Assembly (NCBI GenBank): GCA_031213475.1 | Contig: JARUPZ010000027.1 | Span: 3,046,069-3,110,068 of the forward strand | Origin: Nereocystis luetkeana | Lineage: Eukaryota; Sar; Phaeophyceae; Laminariales; Laminariaceae | Length of the DNA stretch: 64,000 bases | Direction of reading: 5' to 3' | In this document: piece by piece, positions 1 through 14,100 of the stretch | Numbering within the stretch: the stretch's first letter is position 1 | Layout of the letters: every line of letters begins with the position of its first letter | Position numbers and translations under genes: made by a program | The notes under the pieces: model-generated | Told to the model about the DNA's origin: nothing | Seen by the model: only the letters and a program-made list of their open reading frames with translations | Databases searched by the model: none

Positions 1-3000
1 GTCAATGAACGTTTTTTTCCAGCCTTGTCGGTGGTACTCCAACTTTTCAATGCGTGTGAAACTTGCAACGTTGTATCAGGTAGACAACAACCTGTTGAGA
101 TTCCACGTACGCACCCAGCAACACAAAAACGGTATTGGAAGGGTGACAGGCTCGAAGCAGTAGAAGCAGTCAATATGCCTTAGAATCTAAAACGGGCGAC
201 TTGTCTCGGCTGCAGTTGCTCACCTTCAAGTCCTCGCTAAGAACCTCCATCCATCCGTGAGCAATCATGGTCCTCTTACTGTCAACGAGGGGCGGCGCAG
301 CCGCTAATATTGCGGGGGTTAACTCTGCAAAGTCTAGCTCCTCGAAGTCCACCTCGCGCTCCTTCGTTGACAATTTGTAGAACATGCAAAAAGGTCGGCG
401 TTTTCATATAATTCAATATTAAAGGCATTTTATTTTCAGTCTACGACAAGCAGCAGGAAGACTATTAACAGTGGGTTTGCTACGGGAGGTTCAAACGTAC
501 CCACAGGCGTTCCGGAAGGTCTGATCGCTCAATTCCCATCAAACGTCGACCCCCGTCCGCAAACATAGGACACCCGTCTAGTTCGTCACTCCCGGCTTCG
601 CTTCATGCCATGTGTGATCTTATGCGCTGGGTTTCGGAGGTCGTACAGAGTATTTACCTGCAGTGGGTCCACTTCCTCGATGAGCAAACGTCCGCGTTTC
701 GTAGGGAGCCCTCCGTTTTTCTTTCCAGCAGGATCACCTTCAACCTTTGGCGGAGTAGGAATTACAGAATCAACTTGTTTGCTCTCACAAAACTGGTCTG
801 ACTCCGAAATGGATTGATTGAGCGTATGTTGCAGGGAAAACCCCGCTTTGAAATGCGCGCCACATCTTCTTAAACCGGATTTTCAGCACGCAAAGGTTCA
901 TGTGAATCACCGTTTAAGCGCGAGCGCGTCGTGCTGCGCACAGGAGGCCATCGGAAAATTGTGCAAAACTAACATCCTGGAGCACGATCCTTAGCAGACG
1001 CAACGCAAAGGCTGCGTTAGCATAGACATGTCAGCTCCGCTGACAAGTTATACTGGTGCATTACGCGCATATTAACTGATTACATGGCGAGCTACAGCAG
1101 CAGTATTGATCACTGCTCGCTGGGCTACCGGTGATTGTTCTCACCATGTACGGGGAACACCCACGTACTCGGTGGTCAAACTGGAAGCTTATGGTCACCG
1201 TTATGGTAGCTATGATGCTAACTACTATGTAGGCTCCATCTCCACGATGACGCCACCAATCTTATCTAAGTACAGAAGTCCACGGACGGAAACAAAGAAT
1301 GCCAGTCGCACCTGGCGTTGTTTGGCTGCGGTGAGCTCCCTCAGTTTGAAGGCTTTCATGTCGTTGGGGTCCAGACGCACACTCTCCGCGAAGTCAGCAA
1401 CCGCGCCCGCATACTTTCCGCGGCTGTAGCGCACCATCCCCCTTCGCATCCAGGCTTTCTTGAACTCAGCATCAAGATGAATTGCCCTGTGCCACGCGAT
1501 TTGTCCTTCCCATGAGTAGTGACGCTGAGTGTACGCGGGATTATTTGTCGCGGAAAAATGCGGGATCACGTTTCGCTGGCTGTACAAGTCTAAAGGACGA
1601 CACTTCGCAGACGCGGCTTGCCTCCCCTCACCTTGTGCAATCATCTTCGGCTTGTTCAAATCGTTGCAGTTTGTGCGCGGCGGCAGCCCTGTTACTGTAC
1701 AGTTTGGCGTTGGCATCGTCCAGAGCAATAGCGCAAGAATAACATCGAAAAGATTCATCGTACTCCTTGGCCTGGAACAAAAAAAACGCGATGAGGACAT
1801 ACACACCGTTCGAGCGGCTGTTTCAAGAATGATTCGAGGTTAGTCAATAGCGACGTCGCCGAAATTAATCGGTCACTCTTTAAATGTATGCAACACATAT
1901 ATCATGTGCTTCAACGCACAACACTACGTGTCCACACGTACGTACAACACTGCAGGTCTGCATGCATACTCCAGATCTACGAGTAGTCCAGGACCTCGAA
2001 CACAAGGTGTCTAAAATGAAAGCACAACAAATCGTGGACAACGCTTTGATTCGGTTGTTCTGTCGGCAGAAACCACAGTAATATTAATATTAATACGAGT
2101 AATCGTGCCATGCAACGTCTAGGCGGCGAACGAAAAAACATTCCAGGCGTGTCTAGCTAAACAAGATAAACACTTTGTTAAGCTGCCATCATGAGACGGT
2201 CTTCACTCACATTGAACGATTCATTGCCCTTCATGTGTTCCCTCATCGATGCACGCTTCTTTTCGAATGGTGACAGGGATTCCTTGAATCGGCCTTCACC
2301 CGCCTCACGAAGCTGATCTTCTCTAAGTTTGGCACGCCTTTGCTGGTCTTGTTCGGTCCGAATTTTCGCGGATGCGATGGCCTGCCGTGAAGCTTATGTT
2401 CGATTAGAGTGTTACTCACCGTAGTCTAGCGTCCAACCTACTCGGGTGCTTGAAAGCCTCGCTTACGCACTACCAGCACCAGATATAATACACCTTGCGT
2501 ACTTTGAACCCACCTCATGTTCCATTGTCTGTTGTTCCTTCTCGTCGTTCTCCATCCTTCTTATTTCTCCATCTGCGTCGTAGTTCTCCCACGCCCTGCA
2601 GTGTTGACGAGCAAGACGGCAGCCTTGGTAAATACGTCGACTGCCTTAATTAGGGCAGAATAGCCATACCTTGCTTGAGTACACCCCGTAATACATACTG
2701 GTATAAATATTTGTACCTCGCTCTTACTTGAAATCGTACGCGTCGAGTTTTTTCGCCCCGGTGCGCTCGGGTCGAACTCCAGTAAGCTGTTGTCGGTCAA
2801 CATGGCTGCTGTCGTCATGTGACGCAAGTTCCACCTGAGAGAGGAAAGCACATGAAGAACGGGTGTTGGCGCGCGCGTACTAATTACTCGCGAGAGGGGT
2901 CGAGATGAATGGTTGCACTATGAAACGTCTCGAGGACGAGTTGGACATTAGTGCAGCTGGTTGAACTTGTCTACCTAACTACTAACTACAGGTGCTATAC

Positions 3001-4926
3001 TGTGAATCAAACTCTCACCACTTTGGGAGTGCGACTGCCGGTTACTGCTTGGTCGCAGCTCGTCCATTTAGGAGCATTCTGCTGGAGACAGCTCTGGTCA
3101 GTCGCTTTCATTTTGGATGAGATCTCCGCGATTGCCTCCTCCCAAGTATGCAGATCAATGGCAGCCTGAAAAACAGAACGGTCTTTAAGGCGTTAGGTAA
3201 CCGCCGATAGACATATTTCCGCATGCATGTTACGCATGCGCATATCCTTGCGCTATCTCTCGCTCATATTTTAGGACACGGGCGGTATGAAGCTAGGGAT
3301 CCACTACTTTTGTACTGATAATACAGTATACAAATGTTTCTGGCAACGCTTGCGTCGCTCGCCCTGATAGCTTCTGAGCACGAGGGGCTCGATTCAGAAG
3401 ATCCTCTTGGGAGAGTTACATCGAGAGCGTCCATAAGGGGGCATCCTTCAAGCGCACTCTTATCCTATCATAATATCGTACAGTAGACTAAAACGCCTCT
3501 ACGAGGGTATACACCCAGCATAAACATAGCATTCAGGAGCGGGACAAGAAGCATTAGGTGTCAGTTTTTCATATGTTTGCCCAGCTTGCCTTCGATGGAG
3601 GAAATTGGTGTCGTCGAAAATATCTACTCTCGAGCCGTTTACTGCTGCTCGTACATAGCTGTACAAGGCACCCGGCAATACGTACTATTAATACTGCAAG
3701 TATACCGGTATCAGATTGCTCGTCAGAATTGAAACCTGACATCAGAATCTGGCATGATACTTATGTGACACGTAAGTTGGAAGATTACTCGTGGGCACTA
3801 CTACAGTATACCAGGTAGTACCTTGCTGCACCCGTTGCTGCTTGCCGTAATTGATACCAGGTGCTGCAATACGAGTACCAGCTATTTGTAGTCTTACCAT
3901 GCCTGCACACACGCGTAGTGCCCACCTCATAAATTTCATCGGGCTGTGGTTCCGCCTTCATGCGGAGTATCTTAGAGCGCTCGGCTTGGGGAAGCTCTTG
4001 TAGCAGGCGGGTCTCCGCATGCTTCGAATAAGTTGCAACACCACGAATAGAAACGGAGAGTTGGTGGATCGTATACACACGGATTAATATGTTGTTAGGG
4101 GTTGTTGTAGCGAGTACGGGCTGAGAGGTAAACCTCCGACGCAGCAAGCAGCCTGACCACTCCAGTGAAATTGCAGATGACGAACTGACGATATCTACAG
4201 AGTTAGTAGTCGGTATATACTCCCCTTCCGTTATCTTGTTCCAACACAAACAAAAATCCCCCCGCACTCAAAAAGTGCGGAGATCGAACGCCCGTGGACC
4301 AGGACGCCTGTCGGCACATTTAGAAGCAGACGCATTTGAAAACACGGTCTACGCATGCTGATCGCGCAAAGCTATAGAGATGATATGTATTGTGCATACC
4401 TTGAGGAGTTGAGGATAGTGTCCTTCTTCGCCGGACTTAAGCTTGAGCACGATGGCGCGGATCAGGCCGTGATCAGTGCATTTGTCGAGGAAGTCGTAAT
4501 CCATCATTTCTATGGCCACGTCCTGCCATCGTCAACAGTAGCACAGTTGTTCAGATAACATGGGGCATCGCTATTGGGCTGGTCGACCATCGTGCGCTTG
4601 TATGGTGTCACATGGATGAGAAGGTCAGCGAGAAACGGAGGCCCAACATGTTGCGCACTCATATTACAACGCATCAAATGACACAAACGTTAACCCTTTG
4701 AGAACCGCAGTTCCGTTGTGGGGACAATCCAGTCACTTTATAAGTAATTTGTCCCCAAAACGGGACTGCGGTTCTAAAAGGGTTAAACACAGACGACGAG
4801 CGGGTAAGGTGTTTGATTATCCAAGAAACGATCGAAGAAACACGTCAACATTCCAAGGTCGTGGATCATTTTCCTACGTACCTCCGCTCTTGACCCTCTT
4901 GTGAGAACATCTCCGAGCTCTGCCAT
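1..4926 (-). CDS. SPAG1: SPAG1-like TPR co-chaperone (dynein-arm assembly factor), 3' end cut by window edge
   Basis: Exons on the minus strand: 4926-4882, 4522-4400, 4021-3926, 3165-3019, 2834-2728, 2595-2514, 2381-2211, 1771-1632, 1486-1312, 792-658, 361-224, and probably 42-1. The first eleven join in frame (453 codons) with GT donors and AG acceptors. Residues about 22-50 carry the SPAG1 N-terminal signature (LDKCTDHGLIRAI, then SGEEGHYP). Residues about 165-180 carry the GAKKLDAYDFKAWENYD linker, whose AWENYD part matches the AWDKFD motif of SPAG1 and RPAP3. Residues about 250-355 form a three-helix-pair TPR domain with SNRAA and RRG motifs. A KRGRLLIEEVD linker follows at about 395. In animals SPAG1 is a cytoplasmic HSP90/R2TP-associated factor that assembles axonemal dynein arms. 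The start is the ATG at 4926, opening a 15-codon exon ending at a GTACGT donor. The 361 acceptor and the last exon are the least certain parts. RPAP3 is the alternative, but the N-terminal signature favours SPAG1. Confidence 0.85.
4690..4786. repeat. Hairpin MITE in SPAG1 intron 1
   Basis: Near-perfect inverted repeat. It starts TTAACCCTTTGAGAACCGCAG and ends with the reverse complement (one mismatch). The inner arms, around TGGGGACAA and TTGTCCCCA, also pair. The whole 97 bp can fold into one hairpin with a roughly 20-nt loop. A related copy lies at 44532-44627 and a more decayed one near 51491. Confidence 0.85.
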
Positions 4927-5195
4927 TTTCACGGATGCTATTCCCTTTAGATCTCGCCGGATCTGTGTGTGCGGGTGCGTGGATACGATCGGAATCCAGA
5001 ATCCCCTTTGACCCATTATAAACATGCAACGAAAATATGCGTGAAACCCATTAGCTCCGCGAAAGACGTTCGTGCACTTGGTGTACCGTGTGAACATTTT
5101 GCTGTTGCCGAAGGAATCGAACACCGGCTGCATAATATACAGTCACAACAAGTGGCGCCCCACCTCAGAGCTCGGTGGTGTTTTTGGGGATCAAT
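4927..5195. promoter_or_regulatory. Shared 269-bp interval between divergent SPAG1 and ARS2
   Basis: The start codons of the minus-strand SPAG1-like gene (4926) and the plus-strand ARS2 gene (5196) face away from each other across only 269 bp. Both promoters and both 5' untranslated regions must lie here or overlap it. I see no clear TATA box or other named motif, so this call rests on position alone. Confidence 0.55.
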
Positions 5196-8100
5196 ATGGC
5201 GAACGATATCCAGATGGGTGAACCTAAGGCAGACGTTCACGCTTCCGACATGATATCAGACGCCATTTCTCAACCCGAAGAGGCAGCAGGCCTGGAGACA
5301 ACCCCGATGACAGTGGAGGCAGCGGCGGCAGCGGGGGCGACGGCTGAATCGGCGACGGAATCGACGCCGGAAGTTATGGTGGAAGCACTCACGGAAGCGA
5401 CGCCGGAAGCGACGCCACAAGCGACGACCGAATCGAAGGCGGAAGCTACCACCACAGAAGCGACGCGGCAAGCGACGGCCGAATCGAAGGCGGTAGCCTC
5501 GACTGAAGCGAGGCCAGAAGCGACGACGGAAACGAAGCCAGCAGCGGTGGTGGATGGGGCAGAGGGAAGTCATGCCCCTACAGGCGGGGACGATGTGGTG
5601 GTCGATGAGGTGAGTGTTGTCCTTTTCTGCGGGTACTTTATTCCAGCCCAGCCGTGCTCTTCGCAGGCTTTGGTCTCACGCCACCAGCTTTTACCACCCC
5701 ATCATATGTACCTTACGATCATACGGTCCAAATCACATCAGCAATGTACACGTACATCGTACTGCTCTGCTCCGGAAGCTGAAATTGATTCGCCCTGATC
5801 GGTATGCCCTGTCTACATGATGTGATACCTGGTACCTGGTAGGTCATTGATGCCGCCGATGAGTTTGGGGGCAGCAGGGTGGTCGAGCGCGAGGGCAGCG
5901 AGAACGGCAACTATGACGAGCCGTCGAGCAGGCGGGGAAGGCGAGGCCGAAGCAGGTGAGAGACAAAAGCGTGGCACTTTGCTTGGACTCGTGCTCTCAT
6001 CGTGTTCCTACACGTGCGGCAGCTCGGAGTTATCCACTACCAGGGTACCTGGTACCTGGTATCATATTAGCTACTACTACTATTAATATAATATACCTGC
6101 TATATGCTCGTACGTGTTGATACCTTGTAATTTTTACGTTTATACGCATGTAGGACAACTACTGTTTGTACAGAGTACTGCTGCTGCTGTGCTCTTGATG
6201 TCATACGCAACTGTAAGAAATAGGAATGTTGTCCTAGCCTGGGTTTCTTACTAGTTCCGCACTAGCTTCAAGATAACCGCATCGAGATTTCAAGTTTCCC
6301 TGCATGTCTACCCTGCCTCTCTAGTAAATACCAGATACCTGGTACGAAGTAACGTGGTGTATACGCGTACAACAAGTATCATAAGAGGGCTGCGTTCTGT
6401 GTTCCTTCGTCGGAGAAGGGGAAAGGAGCAGACCACTATTAATAGACCCGCGTTTTTTTTCTGCATGTCACACATAGCGTGTTCCGGACTTTGCTGCGCT
6501 TGTACACACCGTACCATACCAGATGCGGGTACTTCTTGTCATATTCGCACGACACAGCAGCAGTGGGCTGAAACCCACGTGGTTATACATACTTTTGTAC
6601 GTCCCTCAAAACGCCACCCCATACCACGGAAAACCGGATACACTATTAAGGGCAGCCCTGACTGCTGTTCATGGTGTCCTACAGTATGCGGAATATGTTC
6701 CATGCGATTGCTCCAAGGCGCAGGTAAGCCGTACCATCGAGACAATAACGTCAATATTGCTCCGTGTACTTATATTTACCAGGTATGTACTGCTGTTACA
6801 TTCCTTAGGAGGATTTGGCCTTGGACACTCTCCGCTGATCCACCACTGCCGTACAGTGGAGCACGATAATTTGTTGTACATCATGAAGCGTTCGAGGACG
6901 TGCGGAAGTGGGACACCCGACACTCCATAGTTACTGTGCTTGTATATCGTTTGTTCGATTTTTGGATTGTATCATGCCCCCGACAGGAGCAGGAGTCGAG
7001 ATCGGGTAGGAGCCGGGGCCAACGGCGACAACTCGAGAGACAGGGGCAGGGAAAGGAGGGATATCGAGGACAGGGAAAGGGAAAGGGACCATGACCGATC
7101 CAGGGGGAGAGATCGAGATGTGGGAAACAATCGCGAGCACAGAGACCGCGGTCGCGACGACTCTCGAGACAGGAACCGCGGCGGGAACAGTGGTCGTGAC
7201 AGGGACAGAGGCCGCGACAACTCCCGTGAGAGAGATCGAGGCCGTGGCTCCTCCCGAGATAGAGACTGGAGTAGGGACGAGAGGGATTGGGGTCGGGGCA
7301 GGGATCGTGACTCGTTCGACAATACCCGAGACAGGGGTCGTCAAAGTGGCGGCCATGGCCAAGGAAGGTGAGCTTAGTTTCTAACGGGACGCCCGTGGTG
7401 AAGCCCAGTTGTCTCAATGTGCGACTGTAGGACGGATTTTGCATGCGTGGCTATGCGTCGACTGTGTTCCGCGATCGTGCGTTTCTTGCTCTATGCCACA
7501 GGCTAACCGCCTGCTCTGCTGTGTCCGATCTCACGCACAGGCGCGACCGTGGTACCGCGGCGCCGATGGATGGCGGGAGGATGGATGGCAGAACTGGAGG
7601 GAGAGAGCCCTTCAGGGGAAGAGGTGCGTACCTACTGCCGGCTTCTCGGTCAGCAGATACGGTAAGAACTGCATGGACTAGGCCTCTTGAGCAGCCGCGT
7701 TTTGGCATGGGAGGGGGTGGTGGACGATAGTCACGTTTCGTGCGTGTTTATCTGGTTGCTATGTATGTAGGACTCTATTGGCTAGAATCAGAAGACAGCC
7801 GATTTGTCATACACGTTGGTATATACATCCCTCTCCGAGCCCACACGTATGTTGCTCCGCCCCTCTCTTTCATTACGGCATTTGGTGCATCGACCAACCG
7901 TTGCTTTTTCGGGTGATGTTTCGTTGTCTGCAGGTCCACCAGGCACCGGGCCCATGATGCAGCCAATGGGGGGAGGCTCTTTACCGATGATGCAGCCGAT
8001 GGGCGGGCCGGGGGCCCCAATGTTCCCCCCTCAAGGTTCCGCGCATGGGCACATGGTCTTCTCTACGAACCAGCGGCCACAGCCACAGCCCATGAAGATG

Positions 8101-11100
8101 GCAGGGCAAACCCGCATGTACAACATTCTGCCGATGATCTCTTTCAAGGTGCTGTGGTTCTGAATATTTGTATACTGTTGTAGTGTTATTGCGTGCATGG
8201 CGTACTCCTGGGGTTAGACGAAGCCCGTTATTGCTGAGAAATAATCCCACACTAATATCAAGTGCTTTTGTCTTCAAAAACGCGGGTGCAGTTCCATACG
8301 GGGTAAGGATGGCCCTCCGTCGGTTGTTCTGTTTACTTTTGGAGTCCAAAATCAAGTTCGACTACGAGGTACGAATCTATACTCGGCTTTTGCTTTTGCT
8401 CAGGCGTTTATGGCGGAGCAACGTGAGGACGTGACACCCGAGGAGTGCAAACAGCGCTACGACGAGTACAAGGCTGATTACACGCAGCGCTTGACGCACA
8501 GTTTCATCGACGTGCACCGCAAGGAGGTATGATTCGATGCCGCTTCCGAGTGGAAGGGGCAGATATTGAAACGATTGGTGTGCGTCATTTGTTACAACCA
8601 ATTGGAAGACTTGATGCAGCTGTTAGTGAGCAACTGTGTTGCGTAGCGGCCGTGGCACGCGGTGTATCCCCTGTTGTATTGCGGTACTGGTAGATCGATG
8701 GGCGCGAGCGGTTCGCGGCTTATTGTATGCACGCCTAAGCGAATATATATAGGGCTGAAGCGCACTATTCCCGGTCGCAGTACACACACCGAGTTGCCGC
8801 TCCTCAGAATCCCAGCAACATCGCTCGCTCGCCGCTTTCAGGAATGGCTCCTCGAACGCTACCACCCCAAGATGGTCCAACAGAAGAAGGAGGACAAGAT
8901 CAAGTGGGTAGCACAGGAATCCGCTGTCTTCGCGGAACAGCTTCGTGCCAACCCCGTGGCGTTCATCGCGAGTGCTGCTCTAGACCCTATCTCAGAGGTG
9001 TGCTACTTTTCGATTGGTCTGTAGGCAGCGCTTGCAAGCGTAGAGCGTACGCGTCGTCTTGCGATGATCGCCAGATGGGAGGTGTTTACTCCGCGTCTCT
9101 CGGTAGTATTAACAGTATACTTGGGGTGTCTGTGCAGCGCGTGCACCTGCCATTCTGAAACAAACGTCTACTGTACTCTCCCCATCCACTCGATTTACGC
9201 AGCAACAACGCTGGGGTGGCGTGGACAAGCGCAAGAAGCGGCCAAGAGTGTCTAGTCGAGATGAAGCCTCCATGGACGGCATGGAAGACGATTCCGACCA
9301 GCCCAGCGAGGCGGAGCCCAAGGTGACCTTCACCTCCCGCTTTCCTTGCGTACACTGCTTCTCCTCTCGCGTCCAGACTGGATGTGTGGGTCGGCAAATA
9401 TTGTTTTCTGCCTGGTAGTATCGTTTATTTCCGGGCACACCGTTATCTCCATGCCGTGATGAAGGTCCTCGACTCTGCTGTTTATTTTCCCGTGCCCCCC
9501 TCGATGCCGCCGGCATTTCTATACCTGGCACTGCTGTAGTACTACCATTATTAATAGCAAAGCTCGTTTGCCGTGATCTACCGAAAATCCATCATTTTTT
9601 ATGTTCATTCTTGTTATGGTCTACCAGGTACCTGGCATATTTTACCGGGTATCAGGTATGTCGTGGCCCTTGACAGAGGTCTACCAGGTATATTGTACCA
9701 TGCATCAGGTATAGCGTAGCCCGTGAAAAATGTCAGCTCAAGTGTTTGGACATCTTTTCGATTGGAGGCGTTCTTCGGCCTCTGCGTTGTATTTTCGAGC
9801 ATTCTTGGCTCCGTTTGTGCGTTTCATGGAAGTGGCATAAATGCTGTACCATCGGACCCTTTCGTCTGCTGGGCATGCAGTAGTGCCAATGGTTTTGACG
9901 ATTTTTATCTGGGACACCTTTCCAAGCGCACTTCCCCCAGCGACTAGCCGTCTCATGTGGTTTGCTGCTGTTGTGTGCGAAGCTGTCATGTCTGTTCTGT
10001 TCACTGTTGAGCCTGAAGAAGACAGACAGACAGACAGACATGGCGTACACGTACAACCAAACATCGAAAAGGGCGTTTGCCCACACATATATGGTACCTG
10101 GTGTGGACTTGACCTAAAGGTTTTACGTATTCCAGAGATTTCAAGGGGATGCGTCAGATGGGCTCAGCCGTACTTTTTCTTCTAGAATTAAATGATGCGC
10201 TAATGGTTTTCAGTATGGTATTCAATTGGTACAGGACGGCAGCGGCGAATACGATGTCGACGCAAAGGAGTTTTCGGCACACTCGGACAAGGTGGTGTTC
10301 ATACGCCGCGTCCCTGCCTGGATTTCGACCGAAGAGCTTGGACGCCAGGTAAACAGACGGTCGAACCGATGATGTCGATGCGATGGGCAATGGATCACTT
10401 TGATGCTTCGGCATCCTGCTCTTGTTCTGCCGCTTTTTTTCGTTCCTTTTTTTTGTCTGCTTTGCTTTCTATGACGGCTCGAAAGCGCGTCCTTCTTTAG
10501 TATTTGGTGTTTTGATCCAGTTTCAGTGTTTCAGTGCTTTGGCAATCCTCACTCCTGGGGGAATGTCCCGCAACGAGTAAGAACCTATCATACCAAGTAC
10601 CTGGTATACCTCGTACTATGCATAAAATACGTCGTACTTCTTGAATAGGTGGTGATCGAATTCGCGCCTCGAACATGCATCGCTTCCGTCGCTCACCAAC
10701 CAGTGGTGTACACGTACTCTTCATGTTGCATGTATCATGAGCGACTGTATTGTTTTTGGGAACCTGTCACACCTGCACCCAAAGCGCGTAAACCGGCACG
10801 CTATGATACTGTTATACTGGTACAAGAATACTAACATCTCCCAAACATGTTGTGCCGACGTCCAGATTGCTGTGGAGGCGCCGAAGCACGAGCGTATTAT
10901 TTGCTCCGACGCGGCAAACACTCGCAACGAAGACTTCGCTCGCTCGGCGTTCATCATCTACGACACACCGGAGAAGGCTGCCAAGAGCGTTCAGAAGCTG
11001 AACAAGATGCGCATCTACCAGAACCAGAAGCTTAAAGGTGGACACTCAACTTTGGAGTACCTTACCGTACGCTTGTAACCGTATTTTTTTTCTGCCGCGT

Positions 11101-14100
11101 GGCTGCTCGCGCTGTCTGCTTCCTGTTTCCTGACGATTATGTGATGTAGCAAAGTAGAGAATGTTGTACCCGGTATACAAGACGGAGTTTTTTTTTTTAA
11201 TGTGGGGAATCTCTGCTTCCTGGTTGTACTCGTTTCGAACATGTTTAATGCACTGCCTTACTCATCGCCCGGCAGGGGATGTCTGTGTCAATTGGGGATC
11301 TCTTTGGAACTACCAGGTAGCATTAATAGTAAGAATATAGCTATTAGCTATTTTTATAGCTTGATGCCAGTGATGATCGGAAGTAGCTGCTGGTCCATTT
11401 CCAGTACCAGGTGTGTAGGATTCGTCTTGTGGGCGAAGCTTGTTGGCTCTTGCTTTGCTATGCGGGTTGGTCAGAACGCTTCTTACTTCTCGTTGCGCCC
11501 AATGATGAATCGATCGCATATAATCATAACAGCGAAAGTGTCTAAGAAAGTCAGCAACGGGGACAGCAAGTTCTTCGAGTTGAAGACCTTTTCCTACAAG
11601 CCTCGCACTCACACCGCGGCGGACCACGACTTCTCGGACGCGAAGCGCATTGTTCACGACACCAAGCAGAGCTTGAAGGTGGCCGAGGCAATGGACGAGG
11701 AATTCGGTAGGACCTACATGCCGGAGAGCATCGCTGCGCTTCTCCGCGAAACCGAGGTACGTCCGCCCGCGAGTGCATGATAGCCATGGTATCCATGATA
11801 GGGTTTTGATGACTTTTGATTCCTTTTGTGGGCTTCAGTGTCAGAGTCAGTATCTGGGTGGAAACACGACAGTTAAGGCAGGGGGTGCATCATGTTCCTC
11901 GTGACACTGTAGAATCGCTCCGCATTTGTAAAACCTCTCAGTTGCTCGATCGTTGCGAGGAGATCTCTTCAACAATGCCATGGTTTTTCTTTTTTCCGCG
12001 AACGAGTTGTCGGCAGCTACTGAAATCTACTTCGCATACCTGGTAACAATGGTGCTGTAACTGCGTGGCACAAAGCACGGTAGGGAAGGAACACTCAGGC
12101 ACGCTCCCGTCTACCGTCCACTGTCAACACTTGCTGTGTTCCTGCCTGGTGCAGATCCAAGAGGCGCTGGTATCCTCTTCGGCGGGGACCGCTGAGCTGG
12201 ACCTGGTGTGCGCCTACATGAAGCGAGTGCACTTGTACTTGTACTACCGGGGGCAGCAGTGCAGGGACGAGGGCGACATGATTTCCTCCAGAAGCGCATG
12301 CCGCGGCACCGAGGCCGCTTCCAAGGAGGACGTGCTAGAGGTGAACGATGTCCGCTTTCTTACTTTGTTCGCTTTGTTCACGTAAACATGTGCGTGTGCA
12401 GGAATGTGGAGGAGGACGACGTCAGACCTCGGGGGGGGGGGGGGGGGGGGGGGGTACTCGATCTCATGCATGGCCGTAGTCGTATGACCATAGACCCTTG
12501 CATACCTATAATGCCGGGACGGAGCATGTCGGGTTTTCACCGACCAGGCAGACATTACATGCACCAAGCGCGAAGCGCCGTGAGGTTTCTGGCGAGTCGC
12601 ATGAAGGGTGAGCTGGATCCTACTAAGAATCGCTTGTGGGGCGGACTTGCATATGGGTGACAGCCTCGATCAGACCTGGGGGGGGGGGAATTTCCGGCCG
12701 TAAGTTGAGCAGGTTGACTGACCTTGCAGGGGCTGCCACTACTGTCGGTGGTTCTGTCCAGCGAAGAATAGGACGGTCGAGACGCCCATGTCGTCGTGTA
12801 GACGTGTAGACACACCAGGTACGAGATACTGCAAGAGTAGCGTTGGTTGCGTTTTGCACAGGTTCGTGTTGATTTTTACCAGGTGTATTCTAGGCCGTTT
12901 ATTGACGTCTTGAAGTGAGCTGAGGCACTATGTCCAGGACGAGGGAGGCGCTTGTGCCTCTTGCGGACTATTTTTTTCTGGCAACGCTGGCTGCCATGTG
13001 GGCTTTTTGTTTGGAAGCGCCCGACGGTTTGGTCCCGATGCGGTGGTCCCTGCCTGGGAGCGAATCTCGGGGAAAAGTCCGATCTAGACATAGCGCTGCA
13101 AGCCAAATCGAACCCGTCAGGGCGCTCAATTCCTTTGCGCTATCTGTGACCGTCGTGGTTGGTCTTGGATGTATTTCACGGCGGCGAGCATCTTCCTAAT
13201 CGCTTTTCACTCTTCACGACTACCTGGTATGCTCCATTGGAGTATCATAATAAAAAAAACGCGTCACGGTCGGCAGATTTTATTTCGTTTTGCGTTCTAC
13301 TTTTATGTTTCTCCTCCGGCGGATGGGTTTTGTCTGCAGGTAGGCTAACCTTAAGCTAGCTCTTCACACTTCCGCATGTACAAAATTTGTGAATGGTATC
13401 CAGGCCATGCGTATCGCCGACGCCGAGACTCTAGCGACTATGGACGGCGACGCGCCATCCGCGTCAGGGAACGGTGTGGGTGCGGGTGCTGCTGACAACG
13501 GTTCGGCGAGGGGCGGCAAGAAGCGGGAGTTCGGAACAGAGTACGTGGATGAATGCTCCGAGAATAGAATTAAGGGCGCGGGAAAGGCGGAAGAAAGGCA
13601 CAAGAAGGATGCCGCGCTTCTACAACGCTACGAAGCGCGTGTCAAAGAGGTGCGTTTCGTGTTTAGTGCCGTGCGTCCTGAACGCGTCATGCCGCTCGAC
13701 GCTACTGTATATACTCCCATGTATCATGCCTCGTAATGCGTGTCCGTCGGGCCTAGCAAATACTCTGCTGTCTCGCGTACGCATGTTTCTCTGTGCGCGC
13801 TAACGACTGCGTCCCAAGCAACGCAGTCGCAGGACGTAGTCATTTCGTGTGCGGAGCCTCCGGTACTGGTGCGCTGTGTCGTGCGCTGTGTACCTCCGGA
13901 TGCCGCCCGTTCTATGCATGGTGGTACCGGTAGCGCTAACTGTTTGGTGCATGGTCGTTGCTTCCGGGACCCGCAGGACGTGGAATCATGGCAAGGCCTG
14001 CACACGGGACGCACGGACGAAGGGTATGCCCGCTGCGGAATGTCTAAGTGCGCGAAGGCAAGTGTCTCCCTCTTGCAAAGGGCGGATTCGGGCACCTTTG

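Noticed and set aside
6931..7362. Long open frames on both strands opposite the ARS2 Arg/Asp/Ser exon
   Set aside because: They are shadows of the repetitive CGN/GAY codons of exon 3. Only the plus frame joins neighbouring exons in phase.
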